From Massilioclostridium coli (GTDB taxonomy: Bacteria > Bacillota > Clostridia > Oscillospirales > Ruminococcaceae): a DNA stretch of 64,000 bases. The position numbers and the translations under genes are program-made. The stretch lies in contig NZ_FMIZ01000006.1 in NCBI RefSeq assembly GCF_900095865.1, forward strand, positions 434,001 through 498,000, read 5' to 3'. The notes under the pieces are model-generated. The model searched no databases. It had not been told where the DNA came from and worked only from the letters and a program-made list of their open reading frames with translations. The first letter of the stretch is position 1. Each line of letters opens with the position of its first letter. Of this stretch, positions 17,171 to 26,334 are shown one piece after another.

Positions 17171-17644
17171 TTAACTTTTTGATTCCACAGTTAGTCCACT
17201 TCCTGGACAATTTGTGTCAATTTTTGGGTTCTTTTTTTGTAATTGTCGAATAAATTCCTCTTTGTTTTTTGGTGAAATTAGCAGAGTCTGTTTTCCATGT
17301 TCTGGTGTTAAACACACCAGCTCCAATCGGTCATAAGAAAGCGCAAAAGAGAAAAAAGCCTTTGTGGTAGGTGCCACTTTTAAAATACACTCATACGGAA
17401 TTTCAGCTTGCTTTAAAAAGCCCAAACGCAATACTAAAGTATCCTTCTTTATCTCACTATAAGACAATACATAAAAAGGCAATACAAGCAAAATGCTCAA
17501 AATCCATCCCACTGCAGTACCAAGTCCTACCCATAAATTAGAAGTATCCTGTGTTATTAAAAACCAGGTAAATACAATTGTCTGGTAGCAAATACAGAGA
17601 CATGCAACATGTACCCATATATCTATTTTGGTATAAAAACGCAA
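17171..17644 (-). CDS. Short bacterial PH-domain membrane protein (YyaB-like, bPH_4 type)
   Basis: 158 aa from a TTG start at 17644, chosen because GGGGGG lies 6 nt before it; the frame runs further upstream to 17716 but without a ribosome site. Two transmembrane segments (~10-30 and ~38-58) are followed by a small PH-like domain with the pattern of the family: a LRLGFLK turn, IPYECILKV, SFALSYDRLEL and the diagnostic ending ISPKNKEEFIRQLQKKNP. Such proteins are common in Firmicutes and of unknown function. Monocistronic in appearance. Confidence 0.8.
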   Translation of the reverse strand: MRFYTKIDIWVHVACLCICYQTIVFTWFLITQDTSNLWVGLGTAVGWILSILLVLPFYVLSYSEIKKDTLVLRLGFLKQAEIPYECILKVAPTTKAFFSFALSYDRLELVCLTPEHGKQTLLISPKNKEEFIRQLQKKNPKIDTNCPGSGLTVESKS

Positions 17645-17982
17645 CTGTATCCCCCCTAATTTATATCGATTTATTAAGTATAACAAATAATTGTGAAAAA
17701 ACTTTTGGCATTTCACATAAAATCCATGAATACCTATTGATGTAAGGTTCGTATAGGCAAAAAAGCAAACTCACACAAAAGTTTCCTTTTAAGCACAAAA
17801 ATGATTGCATTGATATCAACATAATTTGTAATACAATTCCTATGTTATCACAAACTTTATTTTGCATTGTATGATAAAAAGCTGCCTTTTCAAACAATTT
17901 ACTTCCATTCAATTGGATCAACATCCAAAAGAATTTTTTATCCTCGTTTTATAGGGCAGTCCTCTTATTCATTTTTATTTTT
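17645..17982. other. Intergenic region between MATE transporter and PH-domain gene
   Basis: 338 bp, strongly AT-rich. An 87-codon frame (17661-17924, minus) overlaps the next gene's leader and has no ribosome site or domain; I see no gene or clear terminator here. Confidence 0.4.
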
Positions 17983-19311
17983 CTAGAAAATATGATATTG
18001 TGTTTTTAATTTTCTCGCACATATTATTACAACAAATATAGTCACCAACTCCGCAAACGGTACTGCGAACCATAACCCATCCATCCCCCAAATATAAGAC
18101 ATCCCTACTATTCCAATAACGGTAAAGCCCAATGTTCTGGAAAAGGAAATTCCTGCGGAAATAAGTCCATTTCCCAAAGCGGTAAACATTGCCGACCCAA
18201 AGATATTAATCCCTGCGAACAGGAACGAAACACCAAATAAACGCAGCCCATGCGCGGCTAAGGAGTATGCTTCTGTACCTGATGTAAAGAATACTTTTGC
18301 CACAAAATCCGCCCCCAATAGAGAAAGCAACCACATCGCTACTGAACAAACTAAAATAAACTGGACGCACCATTTTAATACTTTTCTTAAAAAAGTCTGA
18401 TTTTGTGCCCCATAATGGTAAGAAATGACCGGTGCTACACCAATGGAAAAGCCAATAAAAATAGAGGTCATTAAAAATTGGCAGTACAACACAGTTGTAA
18501 TCGAAGCCACACCGTTTGCACCGGCGAATTGCAACATATAAAAATTAAACAATGCCGTTGTAATACTGGTAGAAAGGTTGGTGACCATCTCGGAGGAGCC
18601 GTTGGCACAGCTCTTCAAAATCATTTTGATAGGAAATGCTGGTTTTGTAAATTTCAACCCTTTCTTATGGAACAGGAAAAACAGGATTCCCCCAATTGCT
18701 GAAACAAAATATCCTCCCACGGTAGCATAGGCGGCACCTTGAACACCCATATGGAATACCGCAATTAACAAATAGTCAAATACCATATTGAATATACCAG
18801 AACCAATGGAAAGCCCTAATCCCAGATGAGGACGGCTTGCCACTACCAGAAAATCCTGGAACATCAACTGTAACGTGGAAACAGGGGAGTATAGCATCAT
18901 AATCCACAAATAATCTTTACAATATTGCTTTAACTCCCCTTCAGCCCCCAGCCACTCAATCAAACGGTCCATATTGCACAATACTAAAACCGCAATAATT
19001 ACTGATAAGACAAAAGCAACAATCACCAACCCAGTAAAATACCGTTTCGCCTGATGTTCCTTGCCCTGTCCCATTGTCCAGGCAACAACCGCGCTTCCCC
19101 CTGTTGCAAACATAACGCCAACTGCAATATTGATACTAATCAAAGGATATACAATATTTACTGCTGACAAAGCTTCTGCCCCAACAAAACGGGAAACAAA
19201 AAAACCATCCACAATAGTGTATAATGACATAAAAATCATCATAATCATGGTTGGAAAAGCAAACTCCAACAGTTCTTTAAAGGTAAATTCTTTTTCAATG
19301 TGATGCTTCAA
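17983..19311 (-). CDS. MATE-family efflux transporter
   Basis: 442 aa with 12 predicted transmembrane helices in two six-helix halves. Multidrug/toxic-compound exporter type, driven by a Na+ or H+ gradient at the cytoplasmic membrane. Family features: FPTMIMMIFMSLYTIVDGFFV in helix 1, GADALSAVN-like GAEALSAVNIVYP, and the second-half repeat with IGVAPVISYHYGA. TTG start at 19311, with GGAGG 6 nt before. It follows the EamA gene by 38 bp, so the two are probably co-transcribed. Substrate cannot be told from sequence. Confidence 0.9.
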   Translation of the reverse strand: MKHHIEKEFTFKELLEFAFPTMIMMIFMSLYTIVDGFFVSRFVGAEALSAVNIVYPLISINIAVGVMFATGGSAVVAWTMGQGKEHQAKRYFTGLVIVAFVLSVIIAVLVLCNMDRLIEWLGAEGELKQYCKDYLWIMMLYSPVSTLQLMFQDFLVVASRPHLGLGLSIGSGIFNMVFDYLLIAVFHMGVQGAAYATVGGYFVSAIGGILFFLFHKKGLKFTKPAFPIKMILKSCANGSSEMVTNLSTSITTALFNFYMLQFAGANGVASITTVLYCQFLMTSIFIGFSIGVAPVISYHYGAQNQTFLRKVLKWCVQFILVCSVAMWLLSLLGADFVAKVFFTSGTEAYSLAAHGLRLFGVSFLFAGINIFGSAMFTALGNGLISAGISFSRTLGFTVIGIVGMSYIWGMDGLWFAVPFAELVTIFVVIICARKLKTQYHIF

Positions 19312-19349
19312 TGATAACCTCCATATCGTCTCTTTTTATCACGATTCAA

Positions 19350-20285
19350 TTATTCTGTTTTGGATTGAAAACGGTTTACAATAAATATTCCCAGACTTAC
19401 CAAAACCAAAGCGAAAATATTTTTAAGACTAAATGCCTGTTCCCCTTCGCCTAGCAATATAGCTGATAATAAAACCCCGATAACCGGATTCATGAAGCCA
19501 TAAATGGTCACTTTGGATACTGGATTATATTTTAACAAAATTCCCCATAGAGAATAAGCAACTGCGGACAAAAATGCAAGATAAATGAGCATGAGGCTGG
19601 AATCCCAATGAAAATTTGTAATACGCCCACCCATACATAGACCAGTTCCGGTTAAAATAATTCCACCTAACAGGAATTGGTATCCGCTAAGCATTACTGG
19701 ATCTTCATCCTTCGAATATTTTTTCAAATAAACAGAAGAAAAAGCATAGGAAATAGCCGAGATAAAAACAAATCCCTCCCCTTGAAAGCTCAAATCAAAA
19801 TCAATTCCACCACTACTCAAATTTGCTAGTATTACTCCAATCAATCCTACCATACACCCTATCAATTTTGGCAAAGTTAATTTCTCCTGCCGGAATAGCA
19901 AGCTGGCAATTAAAATTGCCAACAGGCTGTTCGTACCTACAATGATAGCCCCTTTTACTCCGCTGGTATGGGCCAATCCCATGTAAAAAAACAGATACTG
20001 GATGACCGTCTGTAACAAAGAAAGATGAAATATTTTGCCAGCTGCTTGTTTTCGAGGCAATAACAGCTTTCTTTGCAATATACTGCCCAATAAAATAGTT
20101 AAAACTCCTGCCAACGCAAATCGATAGCCTGCAAATACAATTTGATCCCCCACAGCGTCAGAAGGAATCTCTAATAATTGATAGCCAATTTTAATGCAAG
20201 GGAAGGCACTCCCCCATAACCCACAACAAATAAGTGCTAATATTCCCACTATAATAGGCTTTTGTAATAATTTTTGTGGCTTCAC
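19350..20285 (-). CDS. EamA/DMT-superfamily transporter
   Basis: 311 aa, ten predicted transmembrane helices made of two EamA repeats (~15-145 and ~165-305). Typical signatures are WGSAFPCIKIGYQ in helix 1, LLQTVIQYLFFYMGL, and the repeat end FMNPVIGVLLSAILLGE. Probable metabolite or amino-acid exporter. GTG start at 20285, preceded by AAGGAG. First of a two-gene unit with the MATE transporter. Confidence 0.9.
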   Translation of the reverse strand: MKPQKLLQKPIIVGILALICCGLWGSAFPCIKIGYQLLEIPSDAVGDQIVFAGYRFALAGVLTILLGSILQRKLLLPRKQAAGKIFHLSLLQTVIQYLFFYMGLAHTSGVKGAIIVGTNSLLAILIASLLFRQEKLTLPKLIGCMVGLIGVILANLSSGGIDFDLSFQGEGFVFISAISYAFSSVYLKKYSKDEDPVMLSGYQFLLGGIILTGTGLCMGGRITNFHWDSSLMLIYLAFLSAVAYSLWGILLKYNPVSKVTIYGFMNPVIGVLLSAILLGEGEQAFSLKNIFALVLVSLGIFIVNRFQSKTE

Positions 20286-20595
20286 TCAAATACTCCTTTT
20301 TAATAAGTTATTTTATTATGATGTAACAATATCTTAATGGAATAAGATCATTACTGTTCTATTGAATCTAATGTTATATCATAATGTCAATATACACAAG
20401 TAAAATAACACTGATTTGTATAAGCTTCATTGTAAGGTAGAAAAATGGAGATTCACTTACATTATGCTAGATTTTTACTTCAAATACTATTTTTTTATAT
20501 CATTCAATTTTATCATATTAAAACTTCTCTTACAACCGAAATCTGATTATCCTATTGTGTTACAATCAAAATATTTTCAATTTACACCAATATAC
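20286..20595. other. EamA upstream region
   Basis: On the minus strand TTGACA (20385-20390) with an 18-bp spacer to TTCAAT is the best promoter for EamA-MATE, with a weak -10. The rest is AT-rich with no supported gene. Confidence 0.35.
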
Positions 20596-20629
20596 AAAAA
20601 GGCTTATGGAACTTTCCATAAGCCTTTTT
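20596..20629. terminator. Bidirectional terminator after the acetyltransferase gene
   Basis: AAAAAGGCTTATGGAA pairs with TTCCATAAGCCTTTTT around a 2-nt loop, an almost perfect palindrome. It ends the minus-strand acetyltransferase transcript about 105 bp past its stop. Confidence 0.85.
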
Positions 20630-20734
20630 GCTAACTATTTCTCACCAATTACCATAAGTAATTTCAATATCTTTAAATATAGACTATCCATCTCACAGCC
20701 AAGATTTTTCCTTATTGTTGCATCGACAATTCTA

Positions 20735-21364
20735 TCATCTCAATTGTTTGATGTCGCCGGATTGTATTGCAGAAAGATTGTTTGTAATTTTTTCTTTTGG
20801 CCAATCCCACCACTTGATTTTCAACAAAGAAACAATCGTATCCTCTGAAAACCGTTTTTTAATTGGTTTTGCAGGAACACCGCCAACAATAGTATATGGT
20901 GGAACATCTTTTGTTACCACTGCACGAGTTCCTATAATTGCGCCATCCCCAACGGTAACACCGGATAAAATAACTGCTTCATAACCAATCCAAACGTCAT
21001 TTCCAATTATAATATCGCCCTTATTATCCCAGGAATTAACAACATCTTGCTGTTTCAAATCCCATTCCTCATAAAAAAGAGGAAATGTATAGGTGGATAA
21101 AGAAGATAGGGTATGATTTGCGCTATTAAACAAAAATCGTACTCCACAAGCAATGGAACAAAATTTTCCAATAATCAGTTTGTCTTTGTTGATTGGATAG
21201 TGATATAGTACATTATTCTGCTCAAACATAACTGGATCATGGACAAAATCATTGTAAATCGTGTAATCTCCAACTATAATATTGGGGTTGGTAATTACAT
21301 TTTTCAAATAAATTGTTTGTTGGTCTCCTGTACGGGGATAAATTTGTTTATCTGGAATAGTCAT
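20735..21364 (-). CDS. Xenobiotic-type O-acetyltransferase (CatB/Vat-like, left-handed beta-helix)
   Basis: 209 aa. Acetyl-CoA-dependent O-acetyltransferase of the hexapeptide-repeat family that includes chloramphenicol (CatB) and streptogramin A (Vat) acetyltransferases. Seen: HDP...NVLYHY at 42-56, LIIGKFCSIACG (63-74), the catalytic-His region NSANH (His84), then hexapeptide repeats GDIIIGNDVWIG, GDGAIIGTRAVVTKDVPPYTIVGG and the C-terminal KRFS...WWDWP segment. All key family residues are present. Whether its natural substrate is an antibiotic or a cell metabolite cannot be decided; chromosomal housekeeping context without transposons favours an intrinsic gene. Confidence 0.87.
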   Translation of the reverse strand: MTIPDKQIYPRTGDQQTIYLKNVITNPNIIVGDYTIYNDFVHDPVMFEQNNVLYHYPINKDKLIIGKFCSIACGVRFLFNSANHTLSSLSTYTFPLFYEEWDLKQQDVVNSWDNKGDIIIGNDVWIGYEAVILSGVTVGDGAIIGTRAVVTKDVPPYTIVGGVPAKPIKKRFSEDTIVSLLKIKWWDWPKEKITNNLSAIQSGDIKQLR

Positions 21365-21447
21365 TTGATATCCTCCTAATTTTCAATTATTCGTTCCCTA
21401 TTCCAGATAATACAATGCAAATTTTCACCATTACCACTCCTATCTAA

Positions 21448-21885
21448 CTATTGATAAAATTGAAACGCTTTTTCATAAAGCTCTCTCGTTTGAGCTTCAT
21501 CGTCATAGGCTAAACAATCATCAGCATAGGATAACGTCCAAAATGGTTCTGTTTGAAAAATTTGTTCAGGAAATAGACGAGATAACTGAAAGGATTTCCT
21601 TCCAAATTCTTCAATACTGTTTATTCCACTATAATAAATATTTTCTAAAAGCTGAAACAATATCTTCCCAAACGCATTATATTGACAGCTTAATTGATTA
21701 TCATACATATACTGATAAATAAGCTGCAAATTTTCCTCACAATCATACGAATTCCATTCCAATTCCAACAATAACGGATCATTTTCATACTGAAGAAAAA
21801 GCCTATCTACTGCCTCATCGTATGATGCCTTTTGAATAAAATTTACTTTCCATAAAAGAGCATATGCCAAAATGGTTTCAATCAT
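21448..21885 (-). CDS. Unknown small helical protein
   Basis: 145 aa from the ATG at 21885 (MIETILAYALLWK), chosen because AGGAGA sits 9 nt upstream; the ATG ten codons earlier has no ribosome site. Acidic, rich in aromatic residues and predicted largely alpha-helical. No motif, signal peptide or transmembrane segment recognised. A 62-nt inverted repeat separates it from the upstream SRA-like gene, so co-expression is uncertain. Small Tyr/Glu-rich proteins of this kind are often immunity or accessory factors, but nothing here proves that. Confidence 0.65.
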   Translation of the reverse strand: MIETILAYALLWKVNFIQKASYDEAVDRLFLQYENDPLLLELEWNSYDCEENLQLIYQYMYDNQLSCQYNAFGKILFQLLENIYYSGINSIEEFGRKSFQLSRLFPEQIFQTEPFWTLSYADDCLAYDDEAQTRELYEKAFQFYQ

Positions 21886-21949
21886 TTTTTCTATTTCTCC
21901 TATCATTGGTTTCATTATATTGCTTTGATGTTTAAATGTAAAGAAAAAA

Positions 21950-22010
21950 TCTCGCTAGGTAATCAGAAGCAATTCATCTTATTGCCATTTACTGATTCGT
22001 CAGCGAGATT
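21950..22010 (-). terminator. Long inverted repeat after the SRA-like gene
   Basis: Arms AATCTCGCT...AATCAG and CTGATT...AGCGAGATT flank ~25 nt, with a 4-nt internal mismatch on each side. It lies directly after the stop of the SRA-like gene; the T-run is short, so it could be a terminator or an mRNA-end hairpin. Confidence 0.5.
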
Positions 22011-22018
22011 TATTAATT

Positions 22019-22462
22019 CTATAAATCTAATTTGATAAAATCTGAAACTTTTCTTAGATGAAACACAAAAACTCTACGCAAAAAATTATTATCGTCTGGT
22101 TGAACATTTTGATGTGTTTCTGTTAACTCATATTCTCCAACAAAATGATAATTTCCTTTTTTCTTTTCAAAAATTAGTAGCGGCGTATTTTGTTTTTTAT
22201 GCGACAAAACAGCAATATTTAAATCATACATTTTGTTGGATAAACTGTCTTGATGGCCCACTCTTCCTATGCCAGTATACATACAATAATCATGAGTACC
22301 TCTTGGATAGAAATAATCAGAATAAAGTTCTTCTTCATTTTTAAATAGAAGAATTGCTTTTCCTTTTGTCGCCAAGGTAATTCCACTTTGTGGATTTCCT
22401 CCCAACAGTTTACTGATTTCAGCTCTATTTGTAAATGTTTGTCCTTGTTCTAATTGTAACAT
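22019..22462 (-). CDS. Stand-alone SRA-like (ScoMcrA-type) DNA-reader domain protein
   Basis: 147 aa from the ATG at 22462, which lies just past the guaA stop; an upstream extension in frame would lie inside guaA and is not credible. The whole protein matches, from memory, the SRA-like domain found in ScoMcrA-type HNH restriction enzymes: GQTFTNRAEISKLLGG, a GIT..GKAILLF strand, Y..YTGIGRVGHQD, then LLIFEKKKGNYHFVGEY and RRVFVFHLRKV. In those enzymes the domain recognises modified (methylated or phosphorothioated) DNA. Here the HNH nuclease is absent, so it is a reader without a cutter. Its position 4 bp after guaA suggests read-through or coupled translation. Confidence 0.6.
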   Translation of the reverse strand: MLQLEQGQTFTNRAEISKLLGGNPQSGITLATKGKAILLFKNEEELYSDYFYPRGTHDYCMYTGIGRVGHQDSLSNKMYDLNIAVLSHKKQNTPLLIFEKKKGNYHFVGEYELTETHQNVQPDDNNFLRRVFVFHLRKVSDFIKLDL

Positions 22463-22466
22463 AACA

Positions 22467-23999
22467 TTATTCCCACTCAATTGTAGATGGTGGCTTCGTG
22501 GTGATATCATACACAACGCGGTTGATATTTTTTACTTCATTGACAATACGGCTGGAAATTGTGGCAAGAAGGTCATAAGGGATTCTTGCGAAATCAGCTG
22601 TCATAAAATCAGTAGTTGTAACGCCACGCAGGGCCAAGGTATAATCATAAGTTCTGCCATCCCCCATTACGCCAACAGAACGCATGGATGTCAGCACAGC
22701 GAAATATTGATGGATATCCCGGTCAAGACCTGCTTTTGCAATTTCCTCCCGGAAAATCCAGTCAGCATCCCGTAAAATATCCAGTTTTTCTTTGGTGATT
22801 TCTCCAATAACACGGATTGCAAGCCCTGGGCCTGGGAATGGCTGACGCCATACCAATACATCGGAAAGACCTAACTCTATCCCCAATTGGCGAACTTCAT
22901 CTTTAAACAGCAGACGCAATGGCTCGATAATTTCCTTAAAATCAACATAGTCCGGCAAACCGCCTACATTATGGTGGCTCTTGATGACAGCAGCATCCCC
23001 TGTACCGGATTCAATCACATCTGGGTAAATTGTTCCCTGTGCTAAGAAATCAACTGCACCAATTTTTTTGGCTTCTTCTTCAAATACACGGATAAATTCT
23101 TCTCCAATGGTTTTCCGTTTTGTTTCTGGGTCGCTCACGCCAGCCAGTTTGGAGAGAAAACGCTCTTCTGCATTGACACGGATAAAGTTCAAATCCCAAT
23201 CAGCAAAAGCCTGTTCTACTTCGTCCCCTTCGTTTTTCCGCATTAAACCATGGTCTACAAATACACAGGTCAGCTGATGGCCAATCGCTTTAGAAAGCAA
23301 TGCAGCCAAAACAGAGGAATCCACCCCTCCGGATAGTGCCAACAATACTTTCCCATCGCCAACTTTTGCACGGATATCCTCGATTGCGGTTTTCGCATAA
23401 TCCCCCATGGTCCAGTCACCAACACAACCACAAACGTGATACAAAAAGTTATGCAGCATTTTTGTGCCGTTTTCGGTGTGCATTACCTCTGGATGGAATT
23501 GTACTGCATACAGTTTCGCTTCCGGATTTTCCATCGCAGCCACAGGACATTCTTTGGTATGTGCCGAAGCACGGAACCCTTCTGGCAAGCCGGAAATATA
23601 GTCCGTATGGCTCATCCAGGTAATCATATTTTCGGATAATCCCTGGAACATTAACGAAGAAGTATCAAAGTTTGTTTCGGTTTTGCCGTATTCCCGCATG
23701 GTAGCGCTGGAAACAGTACCTCCCATCAAATGGGCCATCACCTGAGCACCATAACAAATCCCCAACACAGGGATTCCCAGTTCAAAAATTTCCTTATCAA
23801 TTTTAGGGGCGTTCTCCTCATAAACACTATTTGGACCGCCAGTAAAAATAATACCAACTGGTTTTTCTTGTTTTGCAACAGCAAGCCCTTTGGTATAGGG
23901 TTCCACTTCACAATACACACCGCATTCACGAACGCGCCGGGCAATCAGTTGGTTATACTGTCCACCAAAGTCAATGACCAATACTTTTTGATGTGCCAT
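22467..23999 (-). CDS. guaA: GMP synthase (glutamine-hydrolysing)
   Basis: Converts XMP, ATP and glutamine to GMP, the last step of guanine nucleotide synthesis. 510 aa from the ATG at 23999 ([17 protein letters not shown]); a TTG two codons earlier is the alternative. Class I glutamine amidotransferase domain (1-~190): GICYGAQ with Cys82 as nucleophile and QFHPEV with the His/Glu of the triad. ATP-pyrophosphatase domain: [12 protein letters not shown]-loop (~220-230), then the dimerisation domain ending KPPSTIEWE. Full length for the family. It has its own promoter; I see no purine riboswitch in the 5' region. Confidence 0.97.
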   Translation of the reverse strand: MAHQKVLVIDFGGQYNQLIARRVRECGVYCEVEPYTKGLAVAKQEKPVGIIFTGGPNSVYEENAPKIDKEIFELGIPVLGICYGAQVMAHLMGGTVSSATMREYGKTETNFDTSSLMFQGLSENMITWMSHTDYISGLPEGFRASAHTKECPVAAMENPEAKLYAVQFHPEVMHTENGTKMLHNFLYHVCGCVGDWTMGDYAKTAIEDIRAKVGDGKVLLALSGGVDSSVLAALLSKAIGHQLTCVFVDHGLMRKNEGDEVEQAFADWDLNFIRVNAEERFLSKLAGVSDPETKRKTIGEEFIRVFEEEAKKIGAVDFLAQGTIYPDVIESGTGDAAVIKSHHNVGGLPDYVDFKEIIEPLRLLFKDEVRQLGIELGLSDVLVWRQPFPGPGLAIRVIGEITKEKLDILRDADWIFREEIAKAGLDRDIHQYFAVLTSMRSVGVMGDGRTYDYTLALRGVTTTDFMTADFARIPYDLLATISSRIVNEVKNINRVVYDITTKPPSTIEWE

Positions 24000-24081
24000 A
24001 TTCAATTACCTTTCTTCACTAAATTTTTGGGTGATTGAAAAAATAACAGGTTCCCTGCTATTTCCCATCCTATCATTTATT

Positions 24082-24110
24082 ATTGTACAAATAAATTTCA
24101 CAAATTTCAA
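24082..24110 (-). promoter_or_regulatory. Promoter of guaA
   Basis: On the minus strand TTGAAA (24105-24110), exactly 17 bp, TACAAT (24082-24087), about 80 nt upstream of the guaA start. Confidence 0.7.
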
Positions 24111-24215
24111 GCTATTTTTCGTTACCTCTGTATGAATCAGCAAATTGGGAAGAAAATAAAAAGGATTCCAGGAAAATTTGGATGGACAGACAAAAAACAA
24201 AGCAGGTGAAAACAT

Positions 24216-25820
24216 ATGCTAAAACGGGCAACCAAATTATTTATTATTTTTATTTTATTATGCTCTATCCTAGCTACAAGGATTGTTTACCTTGCAAGTT
24301 CTACCGATTTGACACAGGCAGCACAAAGGCAAAGTAGTTATACCCTAACCTTAAATAGCCAACGGGGAGGAATTTATGACCGAAATTTTAACAATATGGT
24401 AAATCAAACCACAAAATATGTTGCTGTTGTGTTCCCTGACCCTTCTTGCATTCAACAAGTATTAGACTTAAATCCGGAATTAAAACGAGAAGAAATCGCG
24501 GAACAAATTCAACAGGGCAAACCATTCTTAGTGGAATCCAAAAAGGCTTCCAGCAATCATTCCAGCATTCAGGTATTTCCTGTTTCAGAACGTTACCAGG
24601 ATAACGGTATTGCTCCTCATCTAATTGGATATTTAAACGGGGATGGTGAAGCGGTATGTGGGATTGAACAATCCTACAACGAATTATTGCAAAATTTCAC
24701 CTCCAACTATCAGATAACATTTCAGTTGGACGGGACGGGAAATTTAATCAAAGGAAAAGAAATGGAACAGACCATCCAGGGAAATTCCGATGGCGGCGTT
24801 GTACTCACGTTGGATCGTGGCATCCAGGAATTAGCGCAAAAAATAGGGAGACAATCCATTCCAAAAGGAGCAATTACCGTATTTGATGTAAAAACGTCCC
24901 AAATCGTTGCCTGCGCCAGCTTTCCAACCTATTCCCAAAATGACGTAGCAGCCAGTATCAACGATGAGAATAAACCCTTAATTAACCGCAGCCTGTACAC
25001 CTACAATGTTGGTTCTACCTTTAAAATCGCCACCGCTGCCACCGCATTGGAACAGGGAATCTCTCCAAACTATTCCTTTTTTTGCCCAGGTAAAATTGAC
25101 GTAAAAGGTCAAGTATTCAAATGCCACCACCTAGCTGGACACGGATCTTTAAATATGCAACAAGCTTTAGAGAAATCCTGTAATCCTTACTATATCAATC
25201 TAGCACTACAAACAGGTGGAAATGCCATCTTACAAACCGCATCCGATATGGGGTTTGGAAAAGAATTAGAACTGGCAAGTGGGATTGTTGCTGCCAAAGG
25301 GACTCTCCCCTCTACGGATGACTTAAAAAACCCAGCAGAATTGGCAAACTTTGGATTTGGGCAAGGAAAACTCACCGCAAATTCTTTTCAGGTAAGCGGA
25401 CTGCTTTTAAGTGTACTCAACCAGGGAAAACTAGTTCAACCCAGCCTAATTTTAGGGACTACAGAAAATGGAACAGATTTAACAGAACCTACACAGGCGC
25501 AACCTCCTACCTATGTAATGAGTGAAGAAACCGCATCGATTTTAAAAGAAGATTTAATCCTAGCATTAAAGGGGCAGGATACCGAGGAACTAAAACCAAA
25601 ATTGACAACAGCTGGAGGAAAATCCGCAACAGCACAGACTGGAACCTATGATGAAAACGGGGTAGAAATCTGCCAAACTTGGTATACCGGATTTTTTCCA
25701 GCAGAAGACCCCAAATATGTGATAACAGTTTTGGTAGAAGAAGGGGCCTCTGGAAACGATACTGCTGGTCCAATTTTCGCAAAACTAGCGGATGCGATTA
25801 CCCTATATGAGCAAAAATAA
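24216..25820 (+). CDS. Class B penicillin-binding protein (PBP2/FtsI/PbpA-like transpeptidase)
   Basis: 534 aa, one N-terminal membrane anchor (~7-28), extracytoplasmic. Peptidoglycan DD-transpeptidase type. N-terminal dimerisation domain with RGGIYDRNF, then the transpeptidase domain: active-site S267-T-F-K270, second motif S321-C-N323, and a third motif that reads K469-S-A-T in place of the usual K-T/S-G-T (GGKSATAQTG). FGFGQGKLTAN before it is typical of the family. Divergent from guaA and single. The KSA variant is in the beta-3 strand that lines the active site and could alter beta-lactam fit; a related KTATAQTG form occurs, as I recall, in clostridial homologs. Confidence 0.88.
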   Translation: MLKRATKLFIIFILLCSILATRIVYLASSTDLTQAAQRQSSYTLTLNSQRGGIYDRNFNNMVNQTTKYVAVVFPDPSCIQQVLDLNPELKREEIAEQIQQGKPFLVESKKASSNHSSIQVFPVSERYQDNGIAPHLIGYLNGDGEAVCGIEQSYNELLQNFTSNYQITFQLDGTGNLIKGKEMEQTIQGNSDGGVVLTLDRGIQELAQKIGRQSIPKGAITVFDVKTSQIVACASFPTYSQNDVAASINDENKPLINRSLYTYNVGSTFKIATAATALEQGISPNYSFFCPGKIDVKGQVFKCHHLAGHGSLNMQQALEKSCNPYYINLALQTGGNAILQTASDMGFGKELELASGIVAAKGTLPSTDDLKNPAELANFGFGQGKLTANSFQVSGLLLSVLNQGKLVQPSLILGTTENGTDLTEPTQAQPPTYVMSEETASILKEDLILALKGQDTEELKPKLTTAGGKSATAQTGTYDENGVEICQTWYTGFFPAEDPKYVITVLVEEGASGNDTAGPIFAKLADAITLYEQK

Positions 25821-26283
25821 TGCTTTAACCTATTAGAAATGATATTGAAACAATTGTAAAAAATATCAAAATTACGCATTAATTAGTAATTTGTACAATT
25901 CATAGACATAGCACAATTTTACTTCTTATCAGAATAAACGATACAATAAATCTGGAGTTTACATTGGGCTTTTCACATAAAACCCCGCTTTTTTGGTACA
26001 CTGGCGTAAAAGTTTTCTATCTATTTTTAGATAGAAAACTTTGTCATACAAAGCCAATATAACATGGTTATGCGTTAGCATAAAGCAAATCGTTTCACCA
26101 AATATCATTTTGTTTCGTATACTTTGGTTGTTTATTTTCGATTAAAAGGATCAAATCATTCGTTTACAAAACAGATATGGCCTTATTTGATACAAGTACA
26201 GCTTCATCTAACCATAATAGTGGAAAAGATAAATTCTATATTTGTTTTTTCCCCAATCTTCTCTAATTTTCTACATCATCATA
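25821..26283. other. Intergenic region with a palindromic hairpin
   Basis: No gene supported. A perfect inverted repeat at 26008-26042 (AAAGTTTTCTATCTA and complement, TTTTT loop) lacks a following T-run on either strand. It could be a protein-binding palindrome or a weak terminator about 190 bp after the PBP gene. Confidence 0.4.
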
Positions 26284-26326
26284 AAACGCCTTCCATTGCA
26301 ACTTTATATTACAATGGAAGGCGTTA
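26284..26326 (-). terminator. Terminator of the first AraC gene
   Basis: AACGCCTTCCATTG / CAATGGAAGGCGTT stem with TTTTATG following on the minus strand; 9 bp past the AraC stop. Confidence 0.75.
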
Positions 26327-26334
26327 TTTATCTA

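Noticed and set aside
20416-20634. Small + strand frames upstream of EamA and across the acetyltransferase terminator
   Set aside because: They run through a terminator palindrome or antisense to the acetyltransferase gene and have no ribosome sites.
20735-21364. Calling the acetyltransferase an acquired antibiotic-resistance gene
   Set aside because: Family similarity is clear, but there is no mobile context and the substrate cannot be told from sequence, so only the family is reported.
22462-22516. N-terminal extension of the SRA-like protein into guaA
   Set aside because: It would overlap the conserved guaA C-terminus in another frame and has no ribosome site of its own there.
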